Shown in pieces: positions 34,969-44,910 of a stretch of DNA of 64,000 nucleotides (positions are counted from its first letter, which is position 1; each line of letters starts with the position of its first letter). Both the position numbers and the translations under genes were made by a program. This DNA comes from Pseudomonas kielensis (lineage in GTDB: Bacteria > Pseudomonadota > Gammaproteobacteria > Pseudomonadales > Pseudomonadaceae): assembly GCF_014236655.1 (NCBI RefSeq), contig NZ_JACMYG010000001.1, positions 62,001-126,000 on the forward strand, given 5' to 3'. The notes below the pieces were generated by a model that made no database searches, was not told where the DNA came from, and saw only the letters and a list, made by a program, of their open reading frames with translations.

Positions 34969-37709
34969 GTCCCGCTGGCAAGCTGTTCGGGCTACTGCTG
35001 CAGCGCTCTCCCGCCATGCCACTCGACACCCGTGCGCGCCCGGTCGTGCCCAGCGTGGGGCTGCAATTGCAACTGGACTCACAAGGACGCGTGCTACAGA
35101 TCAGCGGCCCCGTGCGCCATTCGCTCGCCCACCCATTATCGGGCAGCACTGCCCGGCACCTGAGCGAATACCTCGTGCCGGGCAGCCGGTTAGCCGTCGA
35201 AGGCCCACCCAGCGAATGGCACGGACACAGCCTGGACCTGGACTTCACAGGTCTGGGTGCAACCACCCTGCACCTGCGCGGCTGGGCACAGCCGGCTGAG
35301 GATGGCTGGCTCCTGCAATTGCTCGACATCGGTGACTTACTGCAGGAGCGGCAACAGGCCCAGACCCGGGACACCTGCCAGGCGCTGGCCGCACGCTGCA
35401 GTGAGCAACTGCGCCTGTGCAGCCTGACGCGCCTGCCGCAGGTTTTGCGCGAACAATTGCAGGACCTGGCCCAGCATTGGCGGATCCCCTGCGTGGCCAT
35501 TGCCCTGCTCGATGAGGCGCAACAGGACTGGCGGATCCACAGCCATTACCACGCCCACGATGCTCCCCGGCTCTGGCACACCGATCAGTCGCTGGGCACG
35601 GGGCTGGACAGTCTGGACGGCAGCCGTCCCCACGTTTTGCATGGCGTTCAGAGTGCCGGCCTTGATCCGCGCCTGCGGGACATCTTCGCCCATGCCGAAG
35701 GCTTGCTGGTGCCGTATCGCGACGCCCAAGGGATCGGCGCCTGGCTGCTCTGTGGTTTTTATCCGGCGGTGCAGCCTGCGCCAGCCCTCGGCGAGCGTGA
35801 CTGGTTGCTGCTGCTCGCCGCGCTGGCTGGGCCGCTACTGGGGCGCTTGCGTGAACAGCAGCAACAGCAGCAACTGCAACGCCTCGACGCCCTGCAAGGG
35901 CTGCTCGGCAGCGGCTGGTGGGAACTGCACGAGGGGGTGCAACTGGCCCCGCAACTGGCCCGTAACCTGCACCTGGAACACGCGCACCTGCCTCTGAGCG
36001 AATGGCTGGCGGTGTTTCATCCGGTCGACCGCGCCGAGCTGCAGAGTCGACTGCAGGACCTGCTGCAATGCGACCGCCCCCTGCTACTCAGCGTGCGCCT
36101 GCAAGCTCGCGACGAGTGCCAGGCCCCGGTCTGGTATCGCCTGCAAGGTCAGATGTTGCAGTTGGGCGAGCAGCGCCGGCCAGTGGGTTTCATGCTCGAT
36201 ATCAGCGACATCAAGAATCAGCAGCAACAGGCCGCCGCCGCCCATGCCCGGCTGGATAATCTGATCGCCAGCTCACCCGCGGTGATCTACGTGCAACGCT
36301 ATGAGGAAGGTGCTCTGCAGCCGTGTTTTTTCAGTGACAGCCTGCTGCCGCTGCTCGGCTGGCAACTGAGCGAACTGACGGAAACCAGCCTGATCGAGCG
36401 GATCCACCCCGACGATCGCGACCTGTACTTCGTCCGCACCCGCCAGCTGCTGCGCGAGGGCAGCGTTCGTGCGCGCTACCGCATGCGTGACCGGGCTGGC
36501 GATTACCACTGGTTACTGGATGAGGCCCGGTTGCTGCGCAATGACCTGGGTTTGCCGGTCGAGGCGGTCGGCCTGTGGCTGGACGATACCGAAGCCACCC
36601 TGGCCACCGAGCAGGTCCGCCAGAGCGAGGAGCGCTACCGGATCCTGGTTGAGGATTCGCCGGCGATGATCTGCCGTTACCGTCCCGACCTGACCCTGAC
36701 CTTCGCCAACCGTCCACTGGCCAAGTACCTGGAGTACCCGCCGGAGCAACTGCCGGGCGTCGACCTGGGGAGTTGGTTGTCAGCCGAGCAGCGCGCAGCC
36801 TTCCTGCTGCGCATCCAGCAACTGACCCCGGAGTTCCCGGTCAGCACCGCCGAAATCAGCCTGCAACTGCCCGGGCGCGAACACGCCTGGTGGGTGTGGT
36901 CGGACCGCGGCGTTTTCGATGACCAGGGGCAACTGCTGGAAGTCCAGGCGGTGGGCCGCGACAACACTGAAGTACGGCGCTCCCAGCAACAGTTGATGCA
37001 GAGCGCCAAGATGGCCACCCTCGGGGAAATGGCCACGGGCCTGGCTCATGAAATCAACCAGCCGCTGAACGTCATGCGCATGGCCGTCGCCAATATGCTC
37101 AAGCGCTTGAGCAACGGCGATGTAGCGGCCGACTACCTGCAGGACAAGCTCAGTCGTATCGACACCCAGGTCCAACGCGCCGCGCGGGTGGTCGATCACA
37201 TGCGGGTGTTTGGCCGGCGTTCGGAAATCGAGCAGCAGCCGTTCAATCCGACACAGGCAGTGGAAGGCACCCTGGCCCTGCTGGCCGAAGGCATGCGTGG
37301 CAAGGGCGTGGAGTTGCGCATCCATCACCTCGACATCGAGGTGCAGGTCCGCGGCCATGTCGATCAACTGGAGCAAGTGTTGATCAACCTGCTGGTCAAT
37401 GCCCGCGATGCCCTGCTGAGCAAGCGTGAAGTGCAGCAGGCATTTGAACCCTGGATCACCCTGCGCGCCGAGGCCGATACGCGCGCGGTGCGCCTGTGGG
37501 TCGAAGACAACGGCGGCGGCATCGACCCGCGCCTGCTGGAGCGCATCTTCGAACCGTTCTTCACCACCAAACCGGTGGGCGTCGGCACCGGCCTGGGGTT
37601 GTCGGTGAGCTATGGCATCGTGCAGAACATGGGCGGCCAGTTGAGCGTGCACAACGCCGAGCAGGGTGCGTGCTTCTGCATTGAGCTGCCGATTGTGCCG
37701 CCGACCTAG
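34965..37709 (+). CDS. pprA: Sensor histidine kinase PprA
   Basis: The 914-residue kinase has no clear membrane helix. It contains an N-terminal PAS-like region, a GAF-like domain (about residues 120-300) and PAS domains (around 430-545 and 550-670). A HisKA domain follows, with His695 in GLAHEINQPLN, then a HATPase with DNGGGIDPRLLERIFEPFFTTK-type N and G boxes. Size and neighbours match P. aeruginosa PprA (about 924 residues), which phosphorylates PprB. The first start is a TTG overlapping the pseudopilin stop; ATG 35016 is the alternative. Neither has a good ribosome site, so coupling to the upstream gene is plausible. Confidence 0.88.
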   Translation: MSPAGKLFGLLLQRSPAMPLDTRARPVVPSVGLQLQLDSQGRVLQISGPVRHSLAHPLSGSTARHLSEYLVPGSRLAVEGPPSEWHGHSLDLDFTGLGATTLHLRGWAQPAEDGWLLQLLDIGDLLQERQQAQTRDTCQALAARCSEQLRLCSLTRLPQVLREQLQDLAQHWRIPCVAIALLDEAQQDWRIHSHYHAHDAPRLWHTDQSLGTGLDSLDGSRPHVLHGVQSAGLDPRLRDIFAHAEGLLVPYRDAQGIGAWLLCGFYPAVQPAPALGERDWLLLLAALAGPLLGRLREQQQQQQLQRLDALQGLLGSGWWELHEGVQLAPQLARNLHLEHAHLPLSEWLAVFHPVDRAELQSRLQDLLQCDRPLLLSVRLQARDECQAPVWYRLQGQMLQLGEQRRPVGFMLDISDIKNQQQQAAAAHARLDNLIASSPAVIYVQRYEEGALQPCFFSDSLLPLLGWQLSELTETSLIERIHPDDRDLYFVRTRQLLREGSVRARYRMRDRAGDYHWLLDEARLLRNDLGLPVEAVGLWLDDTEATLATEQVRQSEERYRILVEDSPAMICRYRPDLTLTFANRPLAKYLEYPPEQLPGVDLGSWLSAEQRAAFLLRIQQLTPEFPVSTAEISLQLPGREHAWWVWSDRGVFDDQGQLLEVQAVGRDNTEVRRSQQQLMQSAKMATLGEMATGLAHEINQPLNVMRMAVANMLKRLSNGDVAADYLQDKLSRIDTQVQRAARVVDHMRVFGRRSEIEQQPFNPTQAVEGTLALLAEGMRGKGVELRIHHLDIEVQVRGHVDQLEQVLINLLVNARDALLSKREVQQAFEPWITLRAEADTRAVRLWVEDNGGGIDPRLLERIFEPFFTTKPVGVGTGLGLSVSYGIVQNMGGQLSVHNAEQGACFCIELPIVPPT

Positions 37710-39652
37710 ATCACTAGGTAAGCTTTGCCCTTTTGCCCACAGGTCAGGTTGAATCCCACATCGACCTTGTTGACATCGATCCCAAGATTGAACAACAGGC
37801 TGTTCAACAGCGGGTCAACCAAAGGCGACAGCAGGCCATTAATCGCAACGGTGAGCAAATCGAAGACCTGGGTCAGCGTCGAGAGCAGTGTTCCCAGCAC
37901 CAGACCAAGCAGACCGGAACTGAGCGTCACCGGATAGGATTTGAGCTTCACCCCTCCCAGCGTCCCGCTCAAGCTGCCCACCACATTGGAGACAGAAACC
38001 GAGTGCAACGGCATGGGGGCTACGTTGACGTCCTTGGGGTTGTCATAGACATAGTTGGACTCTTTGCTGCCGACCACTGACGAATCGATCATGATTTCAG
38101 CGCCGCCACCGGCAAAGCGCGTGCGCGCACCACAGGTCATGGGGGCCAGCAAGTGTCCCTGGCAGGCCAGGCTGCCAACGTCGTAGAGAGTGATCGGCGT
38201 CGGTACCGGTGACGACGCGGAGGAAAACCAGCTTGTCGGGTCGATGCGACCGACTTTGAGCTTGAGCGCGGTGACTTCCGTTGTCGCGGTCAGGCTTTTG
38301 CGAGTGGGCAGGTTACAGGCGTAGTCAGTGACATAACTGGAGCCCACGCCAGCCTCCAGCCCGACATCCAGATTGAGACCTGCCGGCAATATTTGCAGGT
38401 CCGTCTGCGTACAACTTCCGCCCAGCAGACAGCCGGGGGCCAGCAACGTGTTGATCGTAGCCACCACCGCGCTCAACAGCGAGTTGACGAGCTGCAGCAC
38501 TGCGTTGATCAACGACAGATCCACCGCGACCAGTGCCCGCACTTGCGCGGTACTGACATAGATTCGATTCACTCCGAACTCGGGCGAGACCTTTGCCAGC
38601 TCGGGATCGCCAACGGCAGAAAACTGGGGCGGCTGGATCACTTTGAGCGTGGTCTTCATACCTAGCAGGCCCAGCACATTGACCGGTAGAACGGCAGTCG
38701 CCGCCGAGTTTTTGTTGGCCAACTGCACGAAAGCCTGCACCAACTGGAACAATTGCACCGCCGCATCCAGCCCGGCGGCGGTAGTACCGGTTTGCAATTG
38801 CAGAATGTCGCCCAGCTTGATCGGCGGCGCATTGATTGCCCCAACCTGCAGACTGGCCAGTGCCGCTTTGACGTCGGCCGTGGCGCCATTGATAGGTGCC
38901 ACCTTTATCGCCGCCTGGATGAATTGGGTGACCGTGCCCTGCTGTTGGAGTAACGCCGTATAGTCGCCCGCAGTGACGCCCAGTTCGATCGCCAACTGAT
39001 CCATGAACTTCAGCAGATTGATGTCCGTCTTGACCAGGCCATCCCAGCCCACCGCCGTCAGGTTCACGTTGCCGCCCAGCAGCGAGGAAAACAATGGATT
39101 GAGAATGTTCGACCTGGCCGTATCGACGCTGAGCAGCGTACTGCGAATGCTTAACTGCGCCAGGGTCGGCTTGGGGCTCGCCGCCACGGCAGTCGCCGTC
39201 AGAGGGGTGTTGATGCTCACCGCAGTCCCGCCAAACAAGCCTTGTAGCGCGCTCACCGCAGAGGTCGGCACGACCTGAGTGGCAACCACGCGGATGGCCG
39301 CGGACTGGCTGGCATCAACGGCAAATGTACGCAGGTTACTGGCGGCTGTGACCAGCACCCCGCAGGTAGTGGTCAGTGTGCTGGAGGGACCGACAACAAA
39401 GGCATTACGAACCGCGCTTTGTCCGGCATACGTAGCCGCCGTGAGGCCGGGCAGGCAATTACCGCGACGGCTGACAGCTTCAAGCGCAGCGCTGTCCGCC
39501 ACCCGCTGCAACTTGCGCTGTTCCAGGTACAGCCGACCGCTGTCGACCACCAACAGCGCAAACAACAGCGCCAAGCCCAGGGTCATCGCCGCGACCAGGC
39601 CAATGGCCCCACGCTGGCGATCTCGACCGCGAAAGCAAGAACGAGGAGACAT
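37706..39652 (-). CDS. tadG: Large TadG-like pilus-associated protein
   Basis: The 648-residue protein starts with a TadG/TadE-type segment: RQRGAIGLVAAMTLGLALLFALLVVDSG, a single membrane helix, then RKLQRVADSAALEA. This pattern marks Tad minor pilins and TadG. The long remainder is rich in Ala, Leu, Val and Thr and has few charges. AAGGAG precedes ATG 39652. It stands on the minus strand at the far end of the locus, converging on pprA; the two stop codons share the palindrome CTAG. Confidence 0.85.
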   Translation of the reverse strand: MSPRSCFRGRDRQRGAIGLVAAMTLGLALLFALLVVDSGRLYLEQRKLQRVADSAALEAVSRRGNCLPGLTAATYAGQSAVRNAFVVGPSSTLTTTCGVLVTAASNLRTFAVDASQSAAIRVVATQVVPTSAVSALQGLFGGTAVSINTPLTATAVAASPKPTLAQLSIRSTLLSVDTARSNILNPLFSSLLGGNVNLTAVGWDGLVKTDINLLKFMDQLAIELGVTAGDYTALLQQQGTVTQFIQAAIKVAPINGATADVKAALASLQVGAINAPPIKLGDILQLQTGTTAAGLDAAVQLFQLVQAFVQLANKNSAATAVLPVNVLGLLGMKTTLKVIQPPQFSAVGDPELAKVSPEFGVNRIYVSTAQVRALVAVDLSLINAVLQLVNSLLSAVVATINTLLAPGCLLGGSCTQTDLQILPAGLNLDVGLEAGVGSSYVTDYACNLPTRKSLTATTEVTALKLKVGRIDPTSWFSSASSPVPTPITLYDVGSLACQGHLLAPMTCGARTRFAGGGAEIMIDSSVVGSKESNYVYDNPKDVNVAPMPLHSVSVSNVVGSLSGTLGGVKLKSYPVTLSSGLLGLVLGTLLSTLTQVFDLLTVAINGLLSPLVDPLLNSLLFNLGIDVNKVDVGFNLTCGQKGKAYLVI

Positions 39653-39756
39653 CGAGCACTCCTTGCTACCTCCAGTAGTGTTCGCAGTGTAGTCAACGCG
39701 CGCGCGCGGCGCTGGCAAGTTGCCAGTGCCGCTGCCAGATGGTCGGTCAGGCGTGC

Positions 39757-40314
39757 TTATCTAGGCGGATAGTTACTCAAAATCCGCGTCACCGTCTCGC
39801 GTATCGCATTGCTGCGATCGCTGGGATTGGGAGAGCTGCTGAGCATCTGTTCGTCACTGCCGCGCCACACCAGCTTGCCGTCCTTGCCGTCCAGCAGGTC
39901 GATCTGGATGGTTGCGACCTTGTAGCTGACATTGCGGGTTTCGTTGTACATCGGTGCGCCCCAGTAACCGTTCCAGGGGTTGCCCCAGGCGCCGCCGTAG
40001 TTGGTGGTGATCTGTTGCTGGCGCTCTTCGATGATCAGGTAGGTCTGCACATCGAGGTCACCCTTGCTGCTCCCGGTGGCCGGGCGCAGGCCGCGTTGGT
40101 CGAGCTGATCGGCCACCGCCTGGCGAATGCGTTGCTCGGTGAGGTCGCTCTTGATCCGCGGATCATCCGGGCGGTATTGCAGGGCGGGCTCTTTCCAGGT
40201 CCAGCTGTGGTAGGCGGCGAAGTCGCGGCTGGCGTCAAAGTCGTGGTTGACCTGATTGGACTGGCAAGCACTGAGCAACACAGCGCATGCCACGAATGCG
40301 AGACGGCGGAACAT
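39757..40314 (-). CDS. DUF4136 lipoprotein
   Basis: The 185-residue product has a lipoprotein signal with lipobox LSAC (Cys17) and a DUF4136 domain (about residues 25-180). The domain includes the typical YHSWTWKE start, an AVADQLDQRGL helix and the ending ETVTRILSNYPPR. Function of the family is unknown; members are predicted outer-membrane lipoproteins. A paralogue lies 40 bp upstream on the same strand. Confidence 0.88.
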   Translation of the reverse strand: MFRRLAFVACAVLLSACQSNQVNHDFDASRDFAAYHSWTWKEPALQYRPDDPRIKSDLTEQRIRQAVADQLDQRGLRPATGSSKGDLDVQTYLIIEERQQQITTNYGGAWGNPWNGYWGAPMYNETRNVSYKVATIQIDLLDGKDGKLVWRGSDEQMLSSSPNPSDRSNAIRETVTRILSNYPPR

Positions 40315-40354
40315 GGTTTATCTCCGGTTCAGACCCGTACACGAATGGGAGTCA

Positions 40355-40975
40355 TTAAGACGGAGGATACGCCGCTACGGCCTTTTCGACAGCTTCTCTT
40401 AATGCATCACCGCGTTCGCGTTCACTGCCGTTGACGCTGGTTTCGGCGCTGGCACTCCACACCGGCTGGCCGCTGCCCGCGTCGTACAGATCGACCCGCA
40501 CCACCAGCACCTGAATCTGGTAGGTGCGCACAATGGGCACCGTGTTGTACATGCCGACACCACTGCCATAGCCGTTGCCATAACGGTTGTAGCCGCCGTA
40601 GGCGCCATAACCGTAATCGTCCTGCACCTGCTGCAGGCGGGTTTCCTGGTGCAGGTCGGCACTGACCAGCAGGTCTGCCGTTTGCTGGTCGTGCAAGGGG
40701 CGCAGGCCTCGCTGGTCGAGGGCATTGCTCACGATTTCAGCGATCTGCGCCGAGTCCGCCCAGGCCGAGCCATTGGGCATCTGGCCGTCGAGCCAGGCCC
40801 AACTGCGGTAACGCGCGAAGTCTCGCGGTGCCGCGGGATAGGCGCTGCGGTCAAAGGTCTTGGCCGCTTGTGGCGGCGCCGGCGGCAAAGGCCTGGAGCT
40901 GGCGACATACGGGTTGCTGCCCTGGCAGGCACCAAGCCCCAGGCACAGGGCGATCAATCCAAGACGGCGTTTCAT
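40355..40975 (-). CDS. DUF4136 lipoprotein, paralogue of the downstream gene
   Basis: The 206-residue product has a lipobox LGAC near residue 17, a proline-rich linker and a DUF4136 domain with YRSWAWLDG and [14 protein letters not shown] glycine/tyrosine-rich insert (about residues 125-145, [15 protein letters not shown]) replaces the Asn/Gly/Trp-rich insert of its neighbour. GGAGG precedes ATG 40975; the longer frame starts at a GTG inside that site. The two genes probably form an operon and arose by duplication. Confidence 0.88.
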   Translation of the reverse strand: MKRRLGLIALCLGLGACQGSNPYVASSRPLPPAPPQAAKTFDRSAYPAAPRDFARYRSWAWLDGQMPNGSAWADSAQIAEIVSNALDQRGLRPLHDQQTADLLVSADLHQETRLQQVQDDYGYGAYGGYNRYGNGYGSGVGMYNTVPIVRTYQIQVLVVRVDLYDAGSGQPVWSASAETSVNGSERERGDALREAVEKAVAAYPPS

Positions 40976-40998
40976 GATGCCCTCCACAGGTATCGGGA

Positions 40999-41748
40999 TC
41001 AGACCGGGCGGCAGATCCAGTGCAGGTAACGTCCCAACCCGGCAAACGTCGGGTGGCGACGGTGCGCCAGTTCCATCTCCAGCAAGTCGAGCAGTTCGGC
41101 ACGGGCCTGGAACTCCACGGGCATGTAGTCATGGAAAACCCGCACCCCACTCTGGGTTTCGACCGTCCACAGGCCCTGCAGTTGCGTCGCCAGTTCGCGT
41201 GGATCCAGGGGCATCTGCGGGGTCAGGCTCTGCTTCTCGCCCGCCATGTCGTTCTTGCGCATCTTGCGGAAATGACCCTTGAGCAGGTTGCGGTAAATCA
41301 GCGCGTCGCGGTTGTAGAACGCCAGCGACAACCAACCGCCCGGCACGGTCAGTTGATGCAGCACGGGGAGAATCGCATGGGGTTCGGCCAGCCACTCCAG
41401 CACCGCATGGCACAGCACCAGGTCATAGGGCTCGGTGAGCTGGCCGAGCAGTTCCTGCCAGGGCGCCTGGATAAAGGTCGCGGTTTGTCCGGCCTCGGCG
41501 AAACGCTGGCGCGCCCCCTCGAGCATCGGTTCGGCCGGCTCGGCCAGGGTCACCTGGTGGCCGCGCTCGGCCAGCCACAGCGACATGTGGCCCAGGCCCG
41601 CGCCGATGTCCAGCACCCGCAGCGGACGGTCCGGCAAGGTTTCCGCCAGGTCCGCCTGCAACACCGCGAGGCGAATCGCGCCTTTGGCACCGCCGTAGAT
41701 TTTTTCCGCGAAGCGGGTCGCCAACTGATCGAAATGACGGTCGCTCAT
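40999..41748 (-). CDS. cmoM: tRNA 5-carboxymethoxyuridine methyltransferase CmoM
   Basis: The 249-residue SAM-dependent methyltransferase matches CmoM (SmtA). This enzyme methylates the carboxyl group of cmo5U34 in certain tRNAs. Visible motifs are the SAM loop [11 protein letters not shown] near residue 47, CHAVLEWL, and the family-specific [18 protein letters not shown]. The start ATG 41748 overlaps the stop of the MazG-like gene by four bases, so the pair is translationally coupled. Confidence 0.9.
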   Translation of the reverse strand: MSDRHFDQLATRFAEKIYGGAKGAIRLAVLQADLAETLPDRPLRVLDIGAGLGHMSLWLAERGHQVTLAEPAEPMLEGARQRFAEAGQTATFIQAPWQELLGQLTEPYDLVLCHAVLEWLAEPHAILPVLHQLTVPGGWLSLAFYNRDALIYRNLLKGHFRKMRKNDMAGEKQSLTPQMPLDPRELATQLQGLWTVETQSGVRVFHDYMPVEFQARAELLDLLEMELAHRRHPTFAGLGRYLHWICRPV

Positions 41749-42050
41749 CAGCTGAACCGCCGTTCGCTGTCGGCCAGCTTGCTGCGCACCACCTGCTCCA
41801 TGTCCAACCCCAATTCGCTGCACAGCAGCAGAAGATACAGCACGATATCCCCCACTTCCTGCCCGGCGTGGGCCAGGGCGTCGGGCGGCAATTGGCGCGA
41901 CTGGTCTTCGCTCAGCCACTGGAAGATTTCCACCAGTTCGGCCATTTCCACACTGGCGGCCATGGCGAGGTTTTTCGGGCTATGGAATTGCCGCCAGTCA
42001 TTGCGGTCGCGGATGCTGTGCAGGCGTTCGGTCAGTTCAACAAGGTTCAT
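41748..42050 (-). CDS. MazG-like nucleotide pyrophosphohydrolase
   Basis: The 100-residue all-alpha protein has the MazG-family metal site: E-x-x-E in SVEMAELVEIFQWL and E-x-x-D in QEVGDIVLYLLLL. Such enzymes (RS21-C6/MazG-like) hydrolyse non-canonical or excess nucleoside triphosphates to monophosphates. It precedes cmoM with an ATGA overlap. The ATG 42050 start fits the family length; the longer upstream frame runs through a REP-like repeat. Confidence 0.88.
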   Translation of the reverse strand: MNLVELTERLHSIRDRNDWRQFHSPKNLAMAASVEMAELVEIFQWLSEDQSRQLPPDALAHAGQEVGDIVLYLLLLCSELGLDMEQVVRSKLADSERRFS

Positions 42051-42118
42051 CGGGCTCTCCTGAAGGCGTATAGCTTCAAGCGGATGACCGCAGGAAGCAA
42101 GCTGTCGCTGCGCGACAG

Positions 42119-42137
42119 ATCGCGAGCAAGCGGAGCG
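42119..42137. repeat. Copy of a dispersed REP-like element
   Basis: These 19 bases are identical, in inverted orientation, to part of the repeat at 20341-20361. The copy lies between pbpC and the MazG-like gene. A small CTGTCGC/GCGACAG hairpin at 42102-42117 adjoins it. Confidence 0.75.
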
Positions 42138-42147
42138 CAATGGCGGA

Positions 42148-44511
42148 CTAATCGACAACATTGAACTCGACCCGCGCCGTCTGCCCGCCCTCATCCAGCA
42201 CGCTCAACTCAACAGGTCCAAGCTGCTCGAAGGTGGCGTTGATGCTCTCCTGATTGGCGCTGTCGCCCAGCGGGGCGCCGTTGACGAACCACCAGCGCCG
42301 ACCGCTGCCCCCCAATGCCGACAGCTTCAGGCGCAGCAGCTCCTGGCTGGCGGCCGGTCGCCGTAGCTGATCACCCTCACGCACGCCAACGATGGACAAC
42401 GGTGAAGATGCCGCCAGCAGCGGCCCCGGGCAATCCGGGTCATTGGCCGGCAAGCGTGCTTCGCGCCGTTCGACCCGTGGCAACCAAGGCTCCAGCGGTG
42501 CCGGCCACAACGCGATGTCCCGAGCCACCGCACCAGGACACTTGGCGTCGACCCGCAGCCCACGCGCGTTAACCCAGATCTTTTCCACCAGACCCACACC
42601 CAGCGGCTGATCCATGGCTTGCAGGGTCGGCGGCGTGGTGCCGTCCAGGGTCCAGGCGAAGCGCTGGCGGCGGCAGTTGGGGTCGGTGCGGCTCATGGGC
42701 TGTCCCAGGGGCCAGCAGATCGCAGCCACCCCGACGTTCAACGGCACCGGCTGCACTGGGGCGCTGATGCCGCGCTGGCTGTCACGGTTGATCAGCACAT
42801 CGTGTACCTGGAGCATCAGCGGCGCCGCCGAGGCCAGGCCAAACTGCCCGGGTACCGGAGTGCCGTCCGGGCGGCCGATCCAGATGCCGATCAGGTAACG
42901 CGGGCCGACGCCAATCGCCCAGGCATCACGAAAGCCATAACTGGTGCCGGTTTTCCAGGCCAGCAGCGGGCGCTGCACCAACTCGGCTCGCGGATCTCGG
43001 TCGGGGCGTGCCTGCCCGCTGAGAATGCGCCGCACGATCCACGCCGAACCCGGCGACAGCAGCGGCCGTTCACGCAGTTCGTCATCGGGCTGCAAGCGGA
43101 TAGGGGCGCTCTTGCCGCCCCGGGCAAAGGCGCTGTAGCCGCTGACCAGGTCTTCCAGGCGGCTCCCCGCCCCGCCGAGGATCAGCGACAGGTTAGGCTC
43201 GGCCAGGGGCGGCAAGGCCAATGGCATGCCGCCGATGCGCATTTCGGCGGCAAACCGTTTCGGGCCGTAGGCTTCGAGCAACTGCACGGCCGGCAGGTTC
43301 AGTGAAGTGGACAGCGCACTGCTGGCCGGTACCGGGCCGCTGAAGCCCATGGAGAAGTTGCCCGGGCGGTAATCGCCGTAACGCCGGGGCACATCCTGCA
43401 GCAGCGACTCGGAATGGATCAGCCCGGCGTCCATGGCCATGCCATAGAGGAACGGCTTGAGTGTCGAACCCGGCGAGCGCAGGGCGCTGATCATGTCGAC
43501 ATGACCAAAGCGCCGGGTGTCGTTGATGTCCACCGAGCCCAGATAGGCGCGCACCGCCATGCTGTGTGCCTCGACCACCAGGATCGCCGCCGAGGTGTGC
43601 TCCGGCAAGCGCGCGCGCCAACCCAGCAACAGGTCCTCGAGACGCCGTTGCAGATTGGCGTCGAGGGTGGTGCGAATCAACGGCGGGCTGTGCGGACGGT
43701 TCAAGCGGCGCGCCAACAAGGGCGCCAGGCTGGGCTCCAGGCGGGGCGCCAGCAGCAAGGGTTCCTCCAGGGCTTCGTCGACCGCCGACTGCGGCCACAC
43801 GGCAAATTCGCCGAGCCGGCGCAGCACCTTGTCCCGCGCCACTTGCGCGCGAGCCGGATGACGATCCGGACGCAAGCGACTGGGCGCTTGTGGCAACACC
43901 GCCAGCAACGCTGCTTCGGCGTGGGTCAGGTGCTGCGGTGACTTGCCCAGATAAGCCCAACTGGCGGCGGCCACGCCTTGCAAGGTGCCACCGAACGGCG
44001 CGCGGTTGAGGTACAGGTTGAGAATCTGCTCCTTGGACAAATGCCATTCCAACTGGGCCGTGCGCCACAGTTGCCGCAACTTGCCCAACAGCGTCCGCGG
44101 ATGGGGGTCGAGCAGCCGCGCCACTTGCATCGACAACGTGCTGCCGCCGGACAGCACCCGTCCGCCGCTCAAGTTCTGCCACGCCGCCCGGCCCAGCGCC
44201 AGCGGGTTGACGCCCGGATGCTGGTAGAACCAGCGGTCTTCGTAGGTCAGCAGTGCGTCAAGGTAATAGGGCGAGACTTCGCTCGTCTGCACCGGGTAGC
44301 GCCACACGCCGTTGGCATCGGCGAAGCGCCACAGCGGCGTGCCGTCTTCGGCCAGCACCACCCGCGCCAGGTCGTCCTGGGGCAGGGGCAACGGCCAGAG
44401 GCGGTCGGCCAGCCACACCAGGGCCACCAGCAGCACCACGCTGCCCAGCAGCCCACGCCACACCCGCTTGCTCCACGAACTCAGGCGCCGCGTTAGTATT
44501 GGAAAAATCAA
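42148..44511 (-). CDS. pbpC: Penicillin-binding protein 1C
   Basis: The 787-residue protein is anchored by one helix at about 18-36. It has a GT51 transglycosylase domain (EDRWFYQHPGVNP, then GGSTLSMQVARLL), a transpeptidase domain with the Ser-x-x-Lys motif in SPGSTLKPF, SxN in SLN and KTGTS, and a C-terminal beta domain of PBP1C type. Its homologue in E. coli is linked to alpha-2-macroglobulin (YfhM) and is thought to repair the wall after attack. The frame opens with TTG; no ATG is available before the membrane helix. The alpha-2-macroglobulin gene lies just upstream. Confidence 0.93.
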   Translation of the reverse strand: MIFPILTRRLSSWSKRVWRGLLGSVVLLVALVWLADRLWPLPLPQDDLARVVLAEDGTPLWRFADANGVWRYPVQTSEVSPYYLDALLTYEDRWFYQHPGVNPLALGRAAWQNLSGGRVLSGGSTLSMQVARLLDPHPRTLLGKLRQLWRTAQLEWHLSKEQILNLYLNRAPFGGTLQGVAAASWAYLGKSPQHLTHAEAALLAVLPQAPSRLRPDRHPARAQVARDKVLRRLGEFAVWPQSAVDEALEEPLLLAPRLEPSLAPLLARRLNRPHSPPLIRTTLDANLQRRLEDLLLGWRARLPEHTSAAILVVEAHSMAVRAYLGSVDINDTRRFGHVDMISALRSPGSTLKPFLYGMAMDAGLIHSESLLQDVPRRYGDYRPGNFSMGFSGPVPASSALSTSLNLPAVQLLEAYGPKRFAAEMRIGGMPLALPPLAEPNLSLILGGAGSRLEDLVSGYSAFARGGKSAPIRLQPDDELRERPLLSPGSAWIVRRILSGQARPDRDPRAELVQRPLLAWKTGTSYGFRDAWAIGVGPRYLIGIWIGRPDGTPVPGQFGLASAAPLMLQVHDVLINRDSQRGISAPVQPVPLNVGVAAICWPLGQPMSRTDPNCRRQRFAWTLDGTTPPTLQAMDQPLGVGLVEKIWVNARGLRVDAKCPGAVARDIALWPAPLEPWLPRVERREARLPANDPDCPGPLLAASSPLSIVGVREGDQLRRPAASQELLRLKLSALGGSGRRWWFVNGAPLGDSANQESINATFEQLGPVELSVLDEGGQTARVEFNVVD

Positions 44512-44610
44512 ACCCGCAAACCTCTATGCTTCAAGGGAACTCACCCACAGATTCAACAGCCAAAGCTTCAACTCTGGCACCCACGCCCACTCTTTCATCA
44601 GGATGCACAC

Positions 44611-44904
44611 ATGCAGGTAGAAAGCTTTTTCGAATGGCTCGGCCAGGCGCTGGGGTCGGTCATCCGCTTCATCGTCGACCTCCTCAGTGGCTTGTTCAAC
44701 ACCTTGAGCCACGCTGGCGGCAACTTTGTCGAGGGGCTGTCACAGGCGTTGGGCATGGACACTTCGATCGTCAGTATCCTTGCGCTGGTGGTCGGCCTGT
44801 TGTTGCTGTACTCGGCGATCCGCGCGTTCATGCGCGCCTCGATCATCGGCGGGATCATCTGGCTGGTGCTGGGGTTGTGGGTGTTGAGTTGGGTGATTCA
44901 CTGA
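44611..44904 (+). CDS. Small membrane protein between pbpC and alpha-2-macroglobulin
   Basis: The 97-residue product has an amphipathic N-terminal half (FFEWLGQALGSVIRFIVDLLSGLF) and two membrane helices at about residues 52-70 and 74-95. I recognise no domain. It is on the opposite strand to pbpC and to the alpha-2-macroglobulin, and diverges from pbpC over 99 bp. Good codon usage and a defined ATG support it. Its place between two partners in envelope defence makes a related role possible but unproven. Confidence 0.75.
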   Translation: MQVESFFEWLGQALGSVIRFIVDLLSGLFNTLSHAGGNFVEGLSQALGMDTSIVSILALVVGLLLLYSAIRAFMRASIIGGIIWLVLGLWVLSWVIH

Positions 44905-44910
44905 ACCCGA

